64,000 nucleotides of DNA from Flaccisagitta enflata. Its lineage: Eukaryota; Chaetognatha; Sagittoidea; Aphragmophora. Shown here one piece after another: positions 60,322-64,000 of this stretch (positions are counted from its first letter, which is position 1; each line of letters begins with the position of its first letter). Location: NCBI GenBank assembly GCA_965153355.1, contig OZ231126.1, positions 33,232,001 to 33,296,000 on the forward strand, written 5' to 3'. The translations under genes and the position numbers were made by a program. The notes below the pieces were generated by a model. It did not search any database, was not told the DNA's origin, and saw only the letters and a program-made list of their open reading frames with translations.

Positions 60322-60345
60322 GTCTCTCTCACTTTATCCCTCTCT
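60286..60345. repeat. (CT)n microsatellite
   Basis: CT tract with GCGTCTC interruption, left of the foldback element at 60368. Confidence 0.92.
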
Positions 60346-61397
60346 ATCCTCATGTCTCTCTGTTCTACAGTACCTTCCGAGCAAACCCGGCTAAAACTGG
60401 AGGATTAATTTCTGTTACTTTAATTTCATTTTCCAAACTTCATTTTTTGTATCTAACTTAATATAAAGATACTTAATAACTTGAACAAATTTGGCGGTCA
60501 AAAAAAAAACAACTTGTGAAATCAAAGTGAATGAAGACATCAATAAGGAGTGTTCTAACCCAAGTCATTGGATTCAGCAGAAAATTTTACCTATTCTTGG
60601 TCAGGATTCCGGTTAGAGAAAATCGCAATTTTAAGGGTTTTGAAAAAAAAAGATGGACACATCACAATTTTTTGCATAGGGGTTCTAAAAATGCTGTAGA
60701 ACATGATTCTGATATTCATTTTGGCCTAACTTGAGCCAAAAAAATTAGAAACAGTTTTTTATGTAAAAATTGTGTTTTTGCTAAGAAAAACACTAATTTT
60801 TCAATATTTTTTTGTTAATTCTGAAAAAAATTGATGTATTTTGATCATTTACACTGTGCTGATTCAATTTTTTTTTGTTCATACACAATTTCTACTATTT
60901 TTGAAAATTTACACTTGATCTCATTTGCATATTGCGGTTTTACATTTTTAATTTGTAACATGCATGTTTTTTTAAGCACACCAATGAATTTCATACTGGC
61001 AGCATATCTTACTCGTAGAAACAGTTCAAAAATATCAGTTTTTAGAATTTTTTATTTTGGGTCATTTTTTCATTTTTGAGGATTTTAACACAATCTTTGA
61101 ACCTCATAGACCAATTCAAAATTGTTCTAGGTTCACTCAAGTTTCAATTGCCATTGGAACTTTATGTTTGTGTAAAAAAGAAAATTCATAATGTTTCATT
61201 CTATACCATTTTTTTATGATGAATAGCTGTTTTTAGCACAAAAAACCGTTTCTAATTTTTTTGGCTCAAGTCAGGTCAAAATGAATATCAGAATCATATT
61301 CTACAGCCTTTTTAGGTCCCCTGTGCAAAAATTTGTGAGGTGTCCATCTTTTTTCTTTCTTTAAAGCTTTTTGCAACCGGGATTCCTGACCGTTCTA

Positions 61398-61557
61398 GAC
61401 TACAAGAACAGCTCAAGCAGACTATTATTTCAAGTTTTATGGCCATTTGAAGTTTTTAAGGACAATTGTCCTAAATCATTTTGAGACAATTGTCCTTAGA
61501 AACTTAAAATAACTGTAAAACCTGATATAATTGTCTGATTGAGCTGTTCTAGTAGTC
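61398..61557. mobile_element. 160-bp MITE nested in foldback element
   Basis: Ends GACTACAAGAACAGCTCAA and (inverse) GACTACTAGAACAGCTCAA with TA outside each. The interior pairs further (AAGGACAATTGTC against GACAATTGTCCTT). The left arm near 60594-60605 has the uninterrupted sequence. Confidence 0.82.
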
Positions 61558-61695
61558 TAGGATAGGTAAAATTTTCTGCTGAATCCAATGGTCTGGAACA
61601 CTTCATATTGATGTCTTCATGCTCTTTGATTTCACGAGTTATCTTTTTTGACCGCCAAATATGTTCAAGGAATTAAATATCTTTAAATTAAGTTA

Positions 61696-62305
61696 CTATC
61701 TTGGAAATAAATATACGGACACCTAACCATGATTATAGCAGCTAAACTTTCATATCCAATAAAAAAATGAAAGCAGATCCATAAACTATGACAAAAAATC
61801 TTCCATTCAAGACCAAGAAAAGCTTGGTAGCTCAATCCGTTTCCAAATGAAAGCGTTTTGAAGGAAACTGTCATTATACCAAAATCTGATTTAGAGGTTT
61901 TCAGTTCATATCTTCAAAAGACAACCTACATTGAAATAGCTCTCAAATCTAAACGGATTGAGCAAAATCATTCTGCTTGATCTCAATAGATCACATTTTT
62001 GACAAATCTTTTGATTCTTGAAAAAATTGAGGACTGCAGTCAATCGTAATGCCCTGAAATTATCTAGTAATAAAAGAAAACAAAACTGATTATTTGATTT
62101 TTTTGTTGCTTTTTGAGAGGCAAAGGATACACGGATTCAAGATGAAAAATCATGGACATATCCAATAAAAAGTCAGAACAGAAGCTCTTGATAGATCAAA
62201 ATACCATATGATGACTAAGAATTTAATGATTTGGGCATATACTTCATTCAGTGAGTGAAAAAGCTAACTTTTCTCCAGCTGTCCGTATATTTATTTCCAA
62301 GGTAG
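61696..62305. mobile_element. 610-bp MITE nested in foldback element
   Basis: Ends CTATCTTGGAAATAAATATAC and (inverse) CTACCTTGGAAATAAATATAC, with TA at 61694-61695 and 62306-62307. The left arm at about 60450-60463 gives the empty site: AAGTTAGATACA in reverse complement. Same terminal consensus as 58563-59367. Confidence 0.9.
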
Positions 62306-62408
62306 TAGATACAAAAAATGAAGTTTGGGAAAGGAAATTAAAGTAACAAATATTAATCCTCTAGTTTTAGCCGGGTTTGCTCGGAAGGTACTGTATCTTT
62401 TATATCTT

Positions 62409-62425
62409 TCTGTCAGTCTCTCTGT

Positions 62426-62516
<91 letters not shown>
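62409..62516. repeat. (CT)n microsatellite
   Basis: About 98 bp of CT after two CTGTCAGTCTCT units. Confidence 0.96.
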
Positions 62517-62517
<1 letters not shown>

Positions 62518-62519
62518 GC

Positions 62520-63118
62520 AGAATCAAAAATTCTGTTCCGCTTGTCTCCATTCTGCCTTGTCACTTTCTCTCCCTCTTTTTCTCTCCCAAACTGCCATTC
62601 TTTTTCATTGCCTTCGAGTTAGCTCTTCTGTCTTTTACAGAATTCAACTCCTTTTTATTCTCATAAACTTCTTTTGTGACAAATTTCAATATCCATTGAA
62701 CCATTTCTTTTTATTCCATACCATGCATTGATCCTGAACTTTCCCTTGCTCCTTTTTTCTTCTTTTCTTTAAAAAAAAATCATGTTGCTCTACTTTTTTT
62801 CATGATTCGTTTTTCAATGAGTTTATGTCTGGAGGCAATGTTTGCATTTATTGATACTTGCTATCACGAGAGGATTGATTGTTTCACATCGCAAAAGTTT
62901 ACTTAAGCCCAATGTAAAGCTCAAGCAAGCCGCGGAACATCTGTCTTATGAGTTCATTGTAAATGAATTTTCAATCACCAGCAATACTGACATTATATTA
63001 TCGGTACATCACGTTTAGCTAATAAGTTAACATGCACAGTCGGACAAAAAACCCGGTTGCGCAGGCAGGAGGAAAACAGACAATAAGAACTGTGCTACAA
63101 ATGACAAATCCTAAGATA
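62520..63118. other. No recognised feature
   Basis: Pyrimidine-rich then A/T-rich sequence; no supported gene. Confidence 0.4.
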
Positions 63119-63123
63119 TTTTT

Positions 63124-63359
63124 AGTCGCGGACACGCGACTCTACACCTTGCCGTGTCGGTTGGTCGGTCAGTCGGTCAGTCGGTCAGTCGGTAGGTCGG
63201 TCCGTCCGTCCGTCCTTCCGTCCGTCCGTCCGTCCGTCCGTCCGTCCGTCCGTCCGTCCGTCCGTCCGTCCGTCCGTCACATTTTTGAATTTCCAGCGGT
63301 TTTCGCATTACTGCTCCTGCCCAACCATCCGCGACTTGATTGCCGTGTATCCAGCCTTG
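63124..63359 (-). mobile_element. HINE-like element with long GTCC array
   Basis: TTTTT-AGTCGCGGACACGCGACT-CTACACCTTGCCGTGTCGG, GGTCAGTC units then about 80 bp of (GTCC)n, CACATTTTTGAATTTCC, CTGCTCCTGCCCAACCATC-CGCGACT and ATTGCCGTGTATCCAGCC-TTG. Confidence 0.88.
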
Positions 63360-63363
63360 TTTT

Positions 63364-63526
63364 TGGTCCGTTGGCCAGTCTCTCCGTCTGCCGGTAACAC
63401 TTTACTTGTTCGGCATTTAGGGGCGTTTTTAGCAACACTGCCTCTGCCCAAATACTTAACAAGCCTTTTTCATCACTGCCCCCTAGCCACCCGTACGCGA
63501 CCTGGGTAGCCTTGTATCCGGCCTCG
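63364..63526 (-). mobile_element. Second HINE-like unit in tandem, hairpin missing
   Basis: Directly follows the previous copy: TTGGTCCGTTGGCCAGTC, TAACACTTTACTTGTTCGG, a doubled CTGCCCAAAT/CTGCCCCC section, CACCCGTACGCGACC, TGGGTAGCCTTGTATCCGG and CCTCG. It lacks the terminal hairpin. Confidence 0.72.
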
Positions 63527-63564
63527 TTTTAATCATACAAGGAAGAAGAAGGTGTACTTTAAAA

Positions 63565-64000
63565 CAAGCCCGACCGGGCAACAATATGTCCGGACTGTGT
63601 CTCCATATAATATCTTTCTTTGGACTGACTTGGAGAGTGCGCAAATAAAACCAACCCGAAATCAAATGCTAAAAACTTCTATTGTACAAAGCCACATTAT
63701 AACGTCCGTCAGAACCTGAGTTTGACAAATAAGCACTCTTTAGTACATTGGAGAAGAGATAAAAGCGTCTAATATCAATTAGCAACGGTCAGCATCAATT
63801 AGCAATAAGCAACATCAATACTTACACTTAGCGCTCCCAAACGCAACTCTCGACTTGCAAAGGCACGCTCAGGTATTTATATCAGAAACAACGATGACGT
63901 CACAGACACACAGCACGCTCAACGCGAGAGGTAAGGAGAGAAACCAGGTCCTTTTTTAATGAGACACAGATCACCAGGCACACATCACACAGATCAAACA
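63565..64000 (+). mobile_element. Start of a divergent HINE-like element; extent unknown
   Basis: CAAGCCCGACCGGGCAACA-ATATGTCCGGACTGTGTCTC matches the start of 6143-6416 (CAAGCCCGATCAGGCAACG). No ACGG array or terminal hairpin is seen before the window end, so only the first ~50 bp are secure. The remaining sequence to 64000 shows no supported gene. Confidence 0.45.

Larger units (their letters stand above)
60368..62393. mobile_element. 2.0-kb foldback element with two nested MITEs
   Basis: Ends CAGTACCTTCCGAGCAAAC and its inverse, with TA outside each (60366-60367 and 62394-62395). The left arm (to about 60950) mirrors the right arm once the insertions at 61398-61557 and 61696-62305 are removed; shared words include GACATCAATA, TTTGGCGGTCAAAAAA and ATTCTGATATTCATTTTG. 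Without insertions it would be about 1.25 kb. CAGT ends and TA duplication suggest Tc1/mariner-type mobilisation. Confidence 0.87.

Overview
The window looks like repeat-dominated intergenic DNA from a eukaryotic nuclear genome. I found no protein-coding gene, exon chain or RNA gene that I can support. Most long open frames are microsatellites or satellites read as protein. Long (GT)n, (GA)n, (GAAA)n and (CAA)n tracts, many TA-flanked foldback elements, an LTR retrotransposon and short elements carrying internal ACGG arrays (an architecture known from bivalve 'pearl' and insect mini-me/DINE/HINE elements) all suggest an animal, perhaps a marine invertebrate. The species cannot be fixed from the sequence, so this is a low-confidence inference.

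Layout. 1-3.2 kb: foldback elements, including a 525-bp near-palindrome and a 763-bp TIR element. 3.7-12.8 kb: minisatellites, very long microsatellites, a 329-bp MITE inside an older repeat, and hairpin-ended elements. 12.8-14.3 kb: a 1.5-kb TIR element whose deletion derivative lies inverted at 51.9-52.8 kb. 15-21 kb: a small MITE and two hairpin elements, one swollen to 1.7 kb by ACCAAAAA-like repeats. 22.3-28.7 and 31.7-35.6 kb: two arrays of a 71-bp satellite separated by 3 kb of mixed sequence. 35.7-37.7 kb: hairpin elements and an 18-bp minisatellite. 37.755-45.776 kb: an 8.0-kb LTR element on the minus strand with two near-identical LTRs, a tRNA-Gly-type primer site, a polypurine tract and a 4-bp target duplication, but no recognisable gag or pol. 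46-52 kb: minisatellites, microsatellites and hairpin elements. 53.4-63.5 kb: nested foldback elements, several of which can be unpacked because the other arm or another copy preserves the empty site.

The sequence-specific results are these. (1) The LTR element sits exactly in the terminal hairpin of another mobile element. (2) A family of hairpin-ended elements (called HINE-like below) keeps its architecture while its hairpin sequence changes on both sides, and one clean empty site shows insertion into an A/T run with no visible target duplication. (3) Several nested TA insertions are reconstructed from empty sites inside the window. (4) The 71-bp satellite decays in two distinct block-wise modes, which may be a sequencing artefact, and one array ends directly against a HINE-like 3' module.

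All repeat names here are working labels; database identity was not checked.
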